Origin: Kineosporia succinea
GTDB lineage: Bacteria; Actinomycetota; Actinomycetes; Actinomycetales; Kineosporiaceae
Length of the DNA stretch: 64,000 bases
Direction of reading: 5' to 3'
Assembly: GCF_030811555.1 (NCBI RefSeq)
Contig: NZ_JAUSQZ010000001.1
Span: forward strand, 4,275,241-4,339,240
Part shown: positions 8,698 through 16,625 of the stretch, piece after piece
Numbering within the stretch: position 1 is the stretch's first letter
Layout of the letters: each line of letters opens with the position of its first letter
Notes under the pieces: generated by a model
Told to the model about the DNA's origin: nothing
The model's database searches: none
The model's input: only the letters and a program-made list of their open reading frames with translations
Program-made: the position numbers and the translations under genes

Positions 8698-10000
8698 AGG
8701 TGGCCAGCAGGAAGGCCTGCGTCGCGCCGGTGACGGCGGCGTAGGCCTTCTCGCGGGACGCCGACCCGAACAGCACCGGCACGCGGGGCAGCAGGAACGG
8801 GGCGTCGGTGAGACTCAGGTGCTTGGTGTCGGCCACGGTGACCTGCCGGCTGTTCGGGTTCCCGGCCAGCGCGGAGTCGAGCGCCGCCGCGTACCGGGTG
8901 TCGTTGTCCTCGTTGCCCGTGCCGTCGCCGGCCACCAGCGCGAGCACCGGCTGATCGGGGCGGGCGCCGTCGCGCGGCTTGCCGTCGATGTCGATGGCCG
9001 CCCGGAACCGGTCGTCTCGGCCGGCGGCCAGCAGGGCGGCCGCACCACCGGCCGAGTGCCCGGCGACGGCCACCCGGCCGGTGTCGATCCGGCTCCCGAA
9101 CTCCGGGGACGCCTCGATCTGGGTCAGGGCGAAACTCAGGTCGTCGGCCCGTACCGCGGTGAGACGGTCGGCCTCCCGGTTGTCGGACGAGTCGCTGCCC
9201 GTGCCGCCGACCTTCGACCACAGTGGACGCCCCTGCTCGTCGACCGTGACCGCCGAGTCGTAGGGATGATCGAGCGCCACCACCAGATACCCGCGGGCCG
9301 CGAGATATTCGGCCCAGGCGGTGTTCTGGAAGCGCACACCGATCAGCCCGGGGGAGAAGAGCACGATCGGGAGCTTGCCCCCGCCGGTGGTGAGGGCGGC
9401 GTTCTGGGTGGAGTGGCCGTGGCCCCTCGCCGCCTCGCCGAGCAGGAAGGCGGGCACCCCGAGCAGGTTGGCCAGCCCCTTCTGGGTGGTCTGCGGGTGT
9501 GGGCCGAGGTAGGGCGCGGGCGCACCGCGGCTGTCGGTGGGGTACCAGATCTGCGCGACCACGAGCCGGTGGTCGAGCGGGTCGGTGGTGGCGGGTTCAC
9601 CACGGGACGCGTCTGTCCAGTAGGCGGTTCGGGTGCCGACGGGGTGGTCGCCACCCGGATCGGGCAGGTCGAGCGGGCGGAATCCCCAGATCGCGGCGGC
9701 GCCGGTGAGCAGGCTGACGAACGCCAGGGTGAGCGCGGCCCCGAAGACCACGCCGCCGGGACGGCTGCGGGGCCGGGCGGTGCGCACCCGGAACCCCGCC
9801 AGAGCCGCGCCGGACAGCCCGGCCACCAGCACCCCGACGAGCTGCCAGCGCAGCCCCTGCTGCGCCAGGATCGCTGCGCCCACGACCAGAAAGAGGGACG
9901 TGGTGGTCACCGTGGCGCGCCCGCGCACCGGGGTGGGCGCCAGGGCGGCCAGCAGGCAGAGCACCGCGCAGGCTGCCAAAGCGCTCTCGATCAGGTTCAT
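8645..10000 (-). CDS. Membrane-anchored alpha/beta hydrolase (PAF-acetylhydrolase-like)
   Basis: 451 residues. Four hydrophobic helices occupy about residues 4-22, 33-47, 52-70 and 84-106; an alpha/beta hydrolase domain follows. The nucleophile elbow is AGHSAGGA with Ser316; LPIVLFSPGLIG provides the oxyanion region; a candidate Asp (ALVAGDGTGN) and His (VADTKHLSLTD) follow in the expected order. The GHSxGG pattern and lid resemble bacterial platelet-activating-factor-acetylhydrolase-like esterases. The domain would face one side of the membrane; substrate unknown. Its 3' end overlaps the acyltransferase gene by 53 bp on the opposite strand, so the two transcripts are antisense at their ends. 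Confidence 0.85.
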   Translation of the reverse strand: MNLIESALAACAVLCLLAALAPTPVRGRATVTTTSLFLVVGAAILAQQGLRWQLVGVLVAGLSGAALAGFRVRTARPRSRPGGVVFGAALTLAFVSLLTGAAAIWGFRPLDLPDPGGDHPVGTRTAYWTDASRGEPATTDPLDHRLVVAQIWYPTDSRGAPAPYLGPHPQTTQKGLANLLGVPAFLLGEAARGHGHSTQNAALTTGGGKLPIVLFSPGLIGVRFQNTAWAEYLAARGYLVVALDHPYDSAVTVDEQGRPLWSKVGGTGSDSSDNREADRLTAVRADDLSFALTQIEASPEFGSRIDTGRVAVAGHSAGGAAALLAAGRDDRFRAAIDIDGKPRDGARPDQPVLALVAGDGTGNEDNDTRYAAALDSALAGNPNSRQVTVADTKHLSLTDAPFLLPRVPVLFGSASREKAYAAVTGATQAFLLATFRNEPADLTSYGTVKSS

Positions 10001-10095
10001 TTCACCATGATCGGACGGATCGAGCCGGGTGTCGTCAGCCTGTGGGGCGATCGCGGATCAGCCCGTGGTCTTACGCCTGCGGGCCAGGTCTTGAG

Positions 10096-11019
10096 TCAGC
10101 CCAGTGTGGAGGCGTCGGTGTTGGCGCCGCAGATGATCACCGCGACGCGCTCACCCTCGGCCGGCACGTAGGCCCCGGAGGTGAGGGCCGCGTACGCCGC
10201 CGCCGCGCCGTGCTCGGCCGGAATGCGGTAGTCCGCCCACAATTTGGTGCGCGCCTCGACGATCGCCTCGTCGGTGACCAGCACCGAGGTCGGCTCCGTG
10301 CGCCGGGCCAGGTCCCAGCCGATGTCGCCGATGCGGCGGGCGCCGAGCGAGTCGGCGGCGACGCCGGACACCGAGATGTCGGCCGGCCCGCCGTGGTCCA
10401 GTGCGGACCGCAGGGTGGGGCAGTTCTCCGGCTCGACCGCAACCACCCGGGCCCGGCCCTGTGCGGATGCGGCGATCCCGGCGAACAGCCCGCCGCCGCC
10501 GACCGCGACCACGAGGGTGTCGACCTCGGCGTCGTCGAGGATCTCCTCCGCGACCGTGCCTGCCCCGGCGGCGATCTCCGGCTGGTCGTAGGCGTGGCAG
10601 AACAGGGCGCCGGTGTCGGCCACGTGCTCGATCGCGGCCGCGTAGGCCTCGGCGTACTCGGAGCCCACCTGCACCACCTCGGCCCCGTAGGCCCGCAGTC
10701 GCGCCACCTTCACCGCGGGAGCGGTCTGCGGCACGAACACCGTGGCCCGCACCCCCAGCACCGAGGCCGCGTGGGCGTGGGCCAGCCCGGCGTTGCCGCC
10801 CGACGCCGTGACCACGCCCGCCCCGGCGTCGAGCTCGCCCCGCTCGCGTGCCGCGAGCTGCCGGTTGAACGCGCCCCGGGCCTTGAAAACGCCGGTCCTC
10901 TGCAGGAACTCGCACTTGAACCAGAGCCCGTCAGCCTGCAGTAGCGGGGTGCGGCGCACGTGGCGGGCGATGCGGGTGCCGGCGGTGAGGACATCGTCGC
11001 GGGAGATCACGGCGTTCAC
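10096..11019 (-). CDS. Threonine/serine dehydratase-like PLP enzyme
   Basis: 307 residues of fold-type II PLP enzyme. The cofactor lysine is in VFKARGAFN, the substrate loop is TASGGNAGLA, and the phosphate-binding loop is VAVGGGGLFAGI; the PLP-ring residue is probably the cysteine in VAVIICGANTD. It lacks a C-terminal ACT regulatory domain, so it is a catabolic-type or racemase-like dehydratase rather than an isoleucine-regulated IlvA. It removes water and ammonia from threonine or serine to give an oxo acid (family knowledge). It is an isolated gene; nothing nearby suggests a specific pathway. Confidence 0.85.
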   Translation of the reverse strand: MNAVISRDDVLTAGTRIARHVRRTPLLQADGLWFKCEFLQRTGVFKARGAFNRQLAARERGELDAGAGVVTASGGNAGLAHAHAASVLGVRATVFVPQTAPAVKVARLRAYGAEVVQVGSEYAEAYAAAIEHVADTGALFCHAYDQPEIAAGAGTVAEEILDDAEVDTLVVAVGGGGLFAGIAASAQGRARVVAVEPENCPTLRSALDHGGPADISVSGVAADSLGARRIGDIGWDLARRTEPTSVLVTDEAIVEARTKLWADYRIPAEHGAAAAYAALTSGAYVPAEGERVAVIICGANTDASTLG

Positions 11020-11025
11020 TGTACT

Positions 11026-11245
11026 TCTGAGGGGCGGGCCCGGGCGGCGACTCAGGGGCGGGTTCCGGGCGGCGGCTCAGGGAGGGGTCGAGGGCAGTTC
11101 CGGGCAGCTAAGGGGCGGTTCAGAGGATGGCTCGGCGGGCGGTTCAGGGGACGGTTCAGGGGGCAGTTGAGGGGGCGGCTGAGAGGCTGGCTGAGGGGGT
11201 GGTTCCGGGCAGCGGCCCAGGGGGTGGTCCCGGAGGATGCTCCCG
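11026..11245 (+). repeat. Degenerate GGGCGGTTC-type direct repeats
   Basis: Irregular copies of GGGGCGGTTCCGGGC and GGGCGGTTCAGGGG alternate over about 200 bases upstream of the dehydratase gene start. No coding signal is seen. Together with the elements at 11288-11730 it forms a gene-free, repeat-filled stretch of 766 bases. Confidence 0.5.
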
Positions 11246-11287
11246 GCCGCTCAGCACTCGGTTTGAGCGCATGTGCTCGGGACGGCG

Positions 11288-11331
11288 GACGTCGCTGCTT
11301 TCGATTATCGATAATCGAAAGCAGCGACGTC
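11288..11331. repeat. 44-bp perfect palindrome, family B, copy 1
   Basis: A gap-free 22+22 palindrome. Its AT-rich centre TCGATTATCGATAATCGA contrasts strongly with the surroundings. The inner 28 bp (TGCTTTCGATTATC and its complement) are identical to those of the palindrome at 32461-32504. The outer eight bases of each arm (GACGTCGC and complement) differ from that copy but still pair perfectly. There is no T-tract, so function as terminator, protein-binding site or cruciform is open. Confidence 0.9.
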
Positions 11332-11335
11332 TCGC

Positions 11336-11510
11336 CGTGGTGGGCCGTGCCGTGGTGGGCCGTGCCGTGGTGGGCCGTGCCGTGGTGGGCCGTGCCGTGG
11401 TGGGCCGTGCCGTGGTGGGCCGTGCTGTGGTGGGCCGTGCTGTGGTGGGCCGTGCGGTGGTGGGCCGTGCGGTGGTGGGGCGTGCGGTGGTGGGGCGTGC
11501 CGTGGTGGGA
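11336..11510 (+). repeat. 15-bp tandem array, 11 full copies
   Basis: Unit CGTGGTGGGCCGTGC, with 11 complete copies from 11336 to 11500 and a partial copy to 11510; only the first base and one internal base vary (C/T/G). It begins five bases after the palindrome at 11288-11331. Because 15 is a multiple of three, every frame stays open (for example repeated WWAVP), but such frames have no family and no start context and are not considered genes. Confidence 0.95.
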
Positions 11511-11580
11511 GGGCTAGGGGCGCCGGGTCGTGCGCGGTTCGGGTCGTGCAAGGTGATCGTGTGGGGCGCCGGGTCGTGGG

Positions 11581-11670
11581 GTGCGGGGTCGTGTGGTGCG
11601 GGGTCGTGTGGTGCGGGGTCGTGTGGTGCGGGGTCGTGTGGTGCGGGGTCGTGTGGTGCGGGGTCGTGTG
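11581..11670 (+). repeat. 15-bp tandem array, six perfect copies
   Basis: Unit GTGCGGGGTCGTGTG, six identical copies in a row, 11581-11670, in the same gene-free stretch. Perfect identity suggests recent expansion. Confidence 0.95.
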
Positions 11671-11685
11671 GGGGCCGGATCGTGT

Positions 11686-11730
11686 GCGGTGCGGTGCGGT
11701 GCGGTGCGGTGCGGTGCGGTGCGGTGCGGT
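11686..11730 (+). repeat. 5-bp tandem array (GCGGT)9
   Basis: Nine perfect copies of GCGGT at 11686-11730, fading into GCGGGTCGC. It follows the 15-bp array and lies just downstream of the TetR gene's stop. Confidence 0.95.
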
Positions 11731-11785
11731 GCGGGTCGCCGGTCGCGGGTGGCCGGTCGCGAGTGGCGGGTGGCGGGTCGCGGGG

Positions 11786-12352
11786 TCAGTGCATCGGGCC
11801 GGTCTCGCGGGTGAGGGCCAGCAGCAGGTCTCGGGTCTGGGCGAGTTCGGTGTGGGTGTGGCCGCCCTCGTAGAGCCCGGCGATGGCGGCGCCGTCAGTG
11901 GCCCGCAGGATGAGGGTCACTCGCTGTGGGTCGAGGCCGTCGTCGGCGAAATAGGCCTGCCAGCGGGTCTTGTCCTTGCGCATGACCTCGGCCACGCCCG
12001 GCACCTTCACCACGGCGGCCACCAGGGCCACCTGCTCGGCGGGGGACGCCTCCTCGAAGACCTCGTTGAACGACGCCCGCACGTAGCCGCGCAGCAGCCG
12101 TCCCTCGGCCCGGTCGGTGGGCTCGACCGCCGCCTGCACCGCCTGGTGGAACTGCTCGAGCAGGTCCTCGGCCACCGCCAGGATGAGCCCGTCACGGGAC
12201 TGGAAGTGATGCAGCACACCGCCTTTCGACACCCCGGCCTCGCGCGCGATCGCGTCGATGCTGACCCCGGCCCCCTTCGACGCCACCAGCCGGGCCGCGG
12301 CGTCCAGCACCGTGCGTCGCGTCCTCGCCGGATCGCGCTCGCGTTCCGCCAA
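11786..12352 (-). CDS. TetR family transcriptional regulator
   Basis: 188 residues. The N-terminal helix-turn-helix reads VSIDAIAREAGVSKGGVLHH; the C-terminal helical domain would bind an inducing ligand. The TTG start at 12352 is chosen because GAGGAGG sits about five bases upstream, while in-frame valines further upstream are GTC codons. It is divergent from an MFS exporter, with palindromic operators in the shared gap at 12466-12503, the usual arrangement for a repressor controlling its own efflux pump. Its stop is followed by simple tandem repeats. Confidence 0.9.
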   Translation of the reverse strand: MAERERDPARTRRTVLDAAARLVASKGAGVSIDAIAREAGVSKGGVLHHFQSRDGLILAVAEDLLEQFHQAVQAAVEPTDRAEGRLLRGYVRASFNEVFEEASPAEQVALVAAVVKVPGVAEVMRKDKTRWQAYFADDGLDPQRVTLILRATDGAAIAGLYEGGHTHTELAQTRDLLLALTRETGPMH

Positions 12353-12465
12353 CCTGACCTCCTCGTAGATGCCGACCCGCCGGCCAGCCGGACGGACCCG
12401 CTCGGGGCGACCGCGTCGTCCACCATTGGCCGCCCATGAAACCCGTGACGACCCCCACAGCCTAA

Positions 12466-12503
12466 TAGCCGACCAATTGGATTGCTTAGCCGACCATATG
12501 GTC
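12466..12503. promoter_or_regulatory. Putative TetR operators between regulator and exporter
   Basis: Two related elements about 21 bp apart: TAGCCGACCAATTGG (12466-12480) and TTAGCCGACCATATGGTC (12486-12503). The second contains the perfect 12-bp palindrome GACCATATGGTC. Both lie in the AT-richer gap between the divergent TetR and MFS genes, 15 bases before the MFS start, where bound repressor would block transcription. Confidence 0.65.
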
Positions 12504-12517
12504 TGTAGCTTGAGAGT

Positions 12518-14020
12518 ATGAGTACTACCGTCATGCCGCCGGGGCCGGTCAGGCTCGCCGGGGCCCGCGAATGGGCGGCCCTCGTGCCCCTCACGCTCGC
12601 CGTCACACTGCTCGCGGTCGACGGCACCGTGCTCGCGCTCGCCGTGCCCTCGCTCACCGCCGATCTCGACGCGTCCGCCACGCAGGTGCTGTGGATCGGC
12701 GACATCTACTCGTTCGCGCTGGCCGGTCTGCTGATCAGCATGGGCACGCTGGCCGACCGCATCGGGCGGCGGCGTCTGCTGCTCATCGGCGGCACCGCGT
12801 TCGGGCTGGCCTCGCTGGTGGCGGCCTTCGCGCCGGGAGCCGGCTGGCTGATCGCGGCCCGTGCCCTGCTCGGTGTCGCCGGCGCGACGCTGATGCCCTC
12901 GACGCTGTCGATCGTGCGCAACCTCTTTCCGGACGCCCGTCAGCGCACCCGTGCGGTGGCGATCTGGTCGACCGGTGGTGCCGGCGGCGCCGCGCTCGGC
13001 CCCCTGGTGGGAGGTCTTCTGCTGGAGCACTTCTGGTGGGGTTCGGTGTTCGTCGTCAATCTGCCGATCATGGCCCTGATGGTGCTCACGGTGTGGTGGC
13101 TCGTGCCCGAGTCGAAGAACCCGCGGCCCGGGCGGTTCGACCTGCTCAGCGCCGTGCTGTCGGTGATCTCGATCGTGCCGCTGGTCTGGGCCGTGAAACA
13201 CACCGCGCACGAGGGGCTCGACGGGTTCGGGCTCGGTTCGGCCCTGGCCGGAGCGGCTCTCGGCGTGATCTTCGTGCAGCGTCAGCGCCGGCTGAAGGAT
13301 CCGCTGGTCGACGTGACCCTGTTCAGGCGACCGGCTTTCGCGGGAACCGTGCTGGCCTCGTTCATCGCGATCTTCGCCTTCAGCGGTCTGCTGTACTTCT
13401 TCTCGCAGTACCTGCAGCTGGTGCACGGGTACTCGCCGTTCCAGGCCGGTCTGCGCGAGATGCCGATGACGGTGGCCTCGATCGTGGTGGCCGTGCTCGC
13501 CGTGCCGCTGATCTCACGGCTCGGGGTGGGGCGCACGCTCGGGATCTCGCTGCTGGTCACGGCGGTCGGGTTCGGCGTGCTGGCGATCTTCGAGACTGCC
13601 GAGGGATACACCGGTCTGGCATTCGGCCTGGTGATCATCGGCCTGGGAGTGGGCATCGTGTTCGCCGCCGCCACCGACGCGGTGCTCAGCTCGGTGCCGC
13701 ACGAGCGGGCCGGATCGGCCTCGGCGATCTCCGAGATGTCCTACGAGCTGGGCGTTGCCGTGGGGATCGCCGTGCTCGGCAGCCTGCAGGGCGTGATGTA
13801 CCGCAACCATCTCCCCAGCCTGGCCGGGCTTCCGGACGCCGCCGCGCAGGCGGTCACGGATTCCCTGGCCCGGGCCAGTGCCGTGGTGGGAGACGGTGAG
13901 GTGCTCGTGGCGGCGCGGCACGCGTTCGCCGAGGCGATGCAGGCCACCTCGTGGATCGCGGCCGTGCTGCTGGTGCTGGCCGGGGTGCTGGCCTGGAAGG
14001 TCGTGCCTACCCGACCGTGA
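12518..14020 (+). CDS. MFS multidrug exporter, DHA2/QacA type
   Basis: 500 residues with about 14 membrane helices. The family motifs are present: DGTVLALAVPSL in helix 1, the loop GTLADRIGRRRLLLIG, helix 4 ARALLGVAGATLMPSTLSI, and GPLVGGLLLEHFWWGSVFVVNLP. It exports cationic or amphiphilic compounds in exchange for protons (family knowledge). The divergent TetR gene indicates drug-induced expression. It ends at a TGA immediately abutting the convergent stop of the PemK-like gene. It is the intact counterpart of the decayed transporter at 5093-5915. Confidence 0.9.
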   Translation: MSTTVMPPGPVRLAGAREWAALVPLTLAVTLLAVDGTVLALAVPSLTADLDASATQVLWIGDIYSFALAGLLISMGTLADRIGRRRLLLIGGTAFGLASLVAAFAPGAGWLIAARALLGVAGATLMPSTLSIVRNLFPDARQRTRAVAIWSTGGAGGAALGPLVGGLLLEHFWWGSVFVVNLPIMALMVLTVWWLVPESKNPRPGRFDLLSAVLSVISIVPLVWAVKHTAHEGLDGFGLGSALAGAALGVIFVQRQRRLKDPLVDVTLFRRPAFAGTVLASFIAIFAFSGLLYFFSQYLQLVHGYSPFQAGLREMPMTVASIVVAVLAVPLISRLGVGRTLGISLLVTAVGFGVLAIFETAEGYTGLAFGLVIIGLGVGIVFAAATDAVLSSVPHERAGSASAISEMSYELGVAVGIAVLGSLQGVMYRNHLPSLAGLPDAAAQAVTDSLARASAVVGDGEVLVAARHAFAEAMQATSWIAAVLLVLAGVLAWKVVPTRP

Positions 14021-14665
14021 TCACCAGGCCTTGACCTTGCGCACAGCGGCGGCGATCTCGTCGTACAGCGGTTTGCCGAGCGCCGCGCCCTCGCGACGCA
14101 CCGCGGTCGGGTCGAGCTGCAGCACCCGGTCGAGACGCACCTCGCTGGGCCGGTTCTGGCGGTCCCAGGCCCCGGTCCCGACGTCCATCCAGATCCGGCC
14201 GTGACGGGCTTCGGCCGCCGCGTCACGGTCGTGGTCCTTGCTGGTCAGCATGAGGCCGAGCAGTTGGCCGCCGTGGCGGGCGATCACCAGCACCGGGCGG
14301 TCCTTGCCCTGCGAGTGGTCTTCCTCGAACGGCACCCAGGCCCAGACCACTTCACCGGGGTCGGGCTCACCGTCGTCCTTCGGGGCGTAGGCCAGTTTCG
14401 CGCGGCCGGTGAAGTCGCCCGCGTAAGCACGCCCGGCCGCGGTGGTTTGAGGACGCGCGGACGGACGCGGCTGCGGGGGCGCGGGTTTCGGGGCGGCCGG
14501 CTTGGGGGCGGCCGGCCTGGGAGCGCTCGGCCCACGGCCGGGCCGGGCCGTGCCCGGGTTCCGCGTACGGGTCTTGATCTTCTCCGGCGTCCGCGTCTGC
14601 CCGGCCCGAGGCTTCTGCCCCAGACCGAGCACGCGTGCCACGGTTGCCCAGAATCCTTCTGCCAT
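14021..14665 (-). CDS. PemK/MazF-like family protein with long basic N-terminus
   Basis: 214 residues. Residues about 25-80 are a Pro/Ala/Arg/Lys-rich disordered segment with PKPAAPKPAPPQPRP-type repeats. The C-terminal 120 residues resemble the PemK/MazF barrel: GEVVWAWVPFEED then GKDRPVLVIARHGGQLLGLM, matching the G-x-x-RP-V-L-V-I signature. No antitoxin-like small gene is adjacent on either side, so it may be a chromosomal homologue with another role or act alone. RNase activity is not shown by sequence. Convergent with the MFS exporter with zero spacing. Confidence 0.75.
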   Translation of the reverse strand: MAEGFWATVARVLGLGQKPRAGQTRTPEKIKTRTRNPGTARPGRGPSAPRPAAPKPAAPKPAPPQPRPSARPQTTAAGRAYAGDFTGRAKLAYAPKDDGEPDPGEVVWAWVPFEEDHSQGKDRPVLVIARHGGQLLGLMLTSKDHDRDAAAEARHGRIWMDVGTGAWDRQNRPSEVRLDRVLQLDPTAVRREGAALGKPLYDEIAAAVRKVKAW

Positions 14666-14689
14666 GCCCGAACCCTAGAGGGTCCTGCC

Positions 14690-14998
14690 TGATCCTCCAG
14701 ATGGCGAGGCCGGTCTCGCGCCACGGCAGCGTCCAGAACCGACTGCCGGGGTGACAGCGGATGAGCGGGTGGTGACCGGTGGAGGCCACCCTGTCGAAGC
14801 AGGCCTCGACGGCGACCGCCCCTCGTCGCGCGGTTCGTCACCACCCGGGCATCGGGCAGGCCGGGCGAAGGAAGCGCGTTCACACGACGCCCTCCTGCGC
14901 GGAGGAGTGGAACCGGCCTGGAACAGGGCCTCGATGTCCTCGTCGTCGAGCCCGGCCCGGCGGGCCCGCCCGATCCAGCCCTCGAGCTCGCGGCACAC
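14690..14998 (-). pseudogene. Remnants of a GntR (YtrA-like) regulator and an ABC-2 permease
   Basis: Two short minus-strand stretches look like relics. At about 14910-14998, CRELEGWIGRARRAGLDDED resembles the last helix of YtrA-type GntR regulators; an in-frame stop lies just upstream. At about 14695-14780, HHPLIRCHPGSRFWTLPWRE resembles the C-terminal helix region of ABC-2 permeases that commonly follow such regulators (usual form HPGSRFWTLQWIETG). Everything that would lie between them is missing, so a large deletion is inferred. The rest of the gap 14666-15126 shows no other gene. Recognition is by eye and uncertain. Confidence 0.35.
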
Positions 14999-15126
14999 GG
15001 TTCACCGGCGCCGGAGACCGATGAGGGCGATCCGTGTGCCGTTCGGCCGCACCGGTGACGTGCGCTGCGGCCGGGGGCGACCTCGGGCACAGTGGTGCAG
15101 AGGTTCGACGTCTGGGGGAGGCGTAC

Positions 15127-15657
15127 ATGGGGATGCAGGTCACGTGGCCGGTCGCGACGTTTCTCAAGTCGCCGCGCCTGGATCTGGAGCCGGTGCGGGT
15201 GGATCACGCCGAGGAGGCGTACCCGTGGCTGAGCGACGAGCGCATCCACGCCTTCACCGGGGGAGCGCCGGCGTCGCTCGACGAGCTGCGCGCGCAGTTC
15301 CGCCGGCAGGCCGAGGGGCACTCGCCGGACGGCTCGCAGGGCTGGCTGAACTGGATGATCCGGCACCGCACGGGCCGGGTCGTGGGCACGGTGCAGGCCA
15401 CCGTGACGCGCGGCCGGGGCGGGGCGATGCAGGGTGACCTGGCCTGGGTGCTGGCGTTCGAGGCGCAGGGGCACGGGTTCGCCCGGGAGGCGGCCGGGGA
15501 GATGGTGATCTGGCTGATGGGCAATGGGGTGCAGCGGTTCACGGCTCACATCCACCCGCGGCACAAGGCGTCGAAGGCGGTCGCCCGGGCCATCGGCCTG
15601 CACCCGACGATCAATGTGGTGCAGGGCGAGCTGGAGTGGAACAACGACGACTCGTGA
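15127..15657 (+). CDS. GNAT family N-acetyltransferase
   Basis: 176 residues. The acetyl-CoA fold shows LVPVRVDHAEEAYPWL-like opening (LEPVRVDHAEEAYPWL), a central VVGTVQATVTRG beta hairpin, and the pyrophosphate-binding loop region FEAQGHGFAREAAGEM, matching the Q/R-G-x-G-x-A signature. It resembles RimJ/RimL-type acetyltransferases. ATG 15127 (MGMQVTWP) is preferred because GGGGGAGG precedes it; a longer frame extends upstream without support. Substrate unknown; no partner genes. Confidence 0.8.
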   Translation: MGMQVTWPVATFLKSPRLDLEPVRVDHAEEAYPWLSDERIHAFTGGAPASLDELRAQFRRQAEGHSPDGSQGWLNWMIRHRTGRVVGTVQATVTRGRGGAMQGDLAWVLAFEAQGHGFAREAAGEMVIWLMGNGVQRFTAHIHPRHKASKAVARAIGLHPTINVVQGELEWNNDDS

Positions 15658-15760
15658 ACGCCTGATCACTCCTGTCACCTTCTGAGGCCCGTCGGGGTGA
15701 CCCCGGTAACGAAATCCACGGATCGGGAACTCTCCGGCCGCCCGGCGCCGTCGAGAAGGT

Positions 15761-16516
15761 GTGACTGCCCTCGCTCTGACACCGACGACAGCCCTGCCGC
15801 CGGCGCTTCTGGCGTCCAGCCGCGACTCCTCCGAGGCCGAGGCCCACACCTCGGAGATGGGGGGTCTGACCGGCTGGGTGCTGGACATGACCGCCGAGCT
15901 GGGGGCGATCGGAGTCGGCGCGCTCAGCTTCCTCGAGGTGGTGTTCCCGCCGATCCCCAGCGAGATCGTGCTGCCGCTGGCCGGTTACCAGGTGCAGGTC
16001 GGCGGGCTGAACCTGGTGGCCGTCTTCACACTCGCCACGGCCGGGTCGGTGCTCGGCTCGCTGGTGCTCTACTGGCTCGGCGCGAAGATCGGCCTGGAGC
16101 GTGCGGCCCGGCTCGCGGCCAGGATCCCGCTGGTCGACCCGGGTGACGTGTACGCCTCGGCCGAGTGGTTCAACAAGTACGACTCGGTGGCCGTCTTCAC
16201 CGGCCGGTTCGTGCCCGGGGTGCGCAGCCTGATCTCGCTGCCGGCGGGTGCCGCCGGCATGTCGCTGTGGAAGTTCACCGGGTGGACGCTGCTGGGCACC
16301 GGTATCTGGAACGCGATCCTGATCGGTGCCGGCATGGCCCTCGGCACGCAGTACGAGAAGGTCGAGGCCTACGCGGGCTGGCTCGACTACATCCTCTACG
16401 CCGCCGTCCTCGGGCTGCTGGCCTTCGGCATCGGGCGCCGCATCGTGCAGTACCGCCGCACTCCGTCGCGGCACGGCACCGACCCCAGGGCGCGTCAGTC
16501 CTCCGAGCGGGTGTGA
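15761..16516 (+). CDS. DedA family membrane protein
   Basis: 251 residues. Signatures are FLEVVFPPIPSEIVLPLAG and VFTGRFVPGVRSLISLPAG, the paired re-entrant motifs of the DedA/VTT family, which includes lipid scramblases and undecaprenyl-phosphate recyclers. Four to five hydrophobic helices follow a polar N-terminus of about 45 residues. GTG 15761 is used with AAGGT just upstream. It is co-directional with the flippase-like gene 110 bases downstream; both may act on envelope lipids (inference). Confidence 0.9.
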   Translation: MTALALTPTTALPPALLASSRDSSEAEAHTSEMGGLTGWVLDMTAELGAIGVGALSFLEVVFPPIPSEIVLPLAGYQVQVGGLNLVAVFTLATAGSVLGSLVLYWLGAKIGLERAARLAARIPLVDPGDVYASAEWFNKYDSVAVFTGRFVPGVRSLISLPAGAAGMSLWKFTGWTLLGTGIWNAILIGAGMALGTQYEKVEAYAGWLDYILYAAVLGLLAFGIGRRIVQYRRTPSRHGTDPRARQSSERV

Positions 16517-16625
16517 CCCTTCCGGCGGATTGCCGGAACCGGATTCGCGTGATGTCGGCGCGTTCTCAGCGCTGACCGTCTAATCTCTCGCCGCGTAAGG
16601 GTTCGGGCGGCGGTGGGGGTGACGG

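Noticed and set aside
11336-11510. CRISPR array
   Set aside because: Units are directly abutting with no unique spacers and no cas genes are present; the same holds for 42571-42670 and 32851-32910.
11127-11873. Open frames across the tandem arrays giving repeated WWAVP or VVGRA peptides
   Set aside because: They exist only because the 15-bp units keep every frame open; no ribosome binding site, family or unique sequence supports them.
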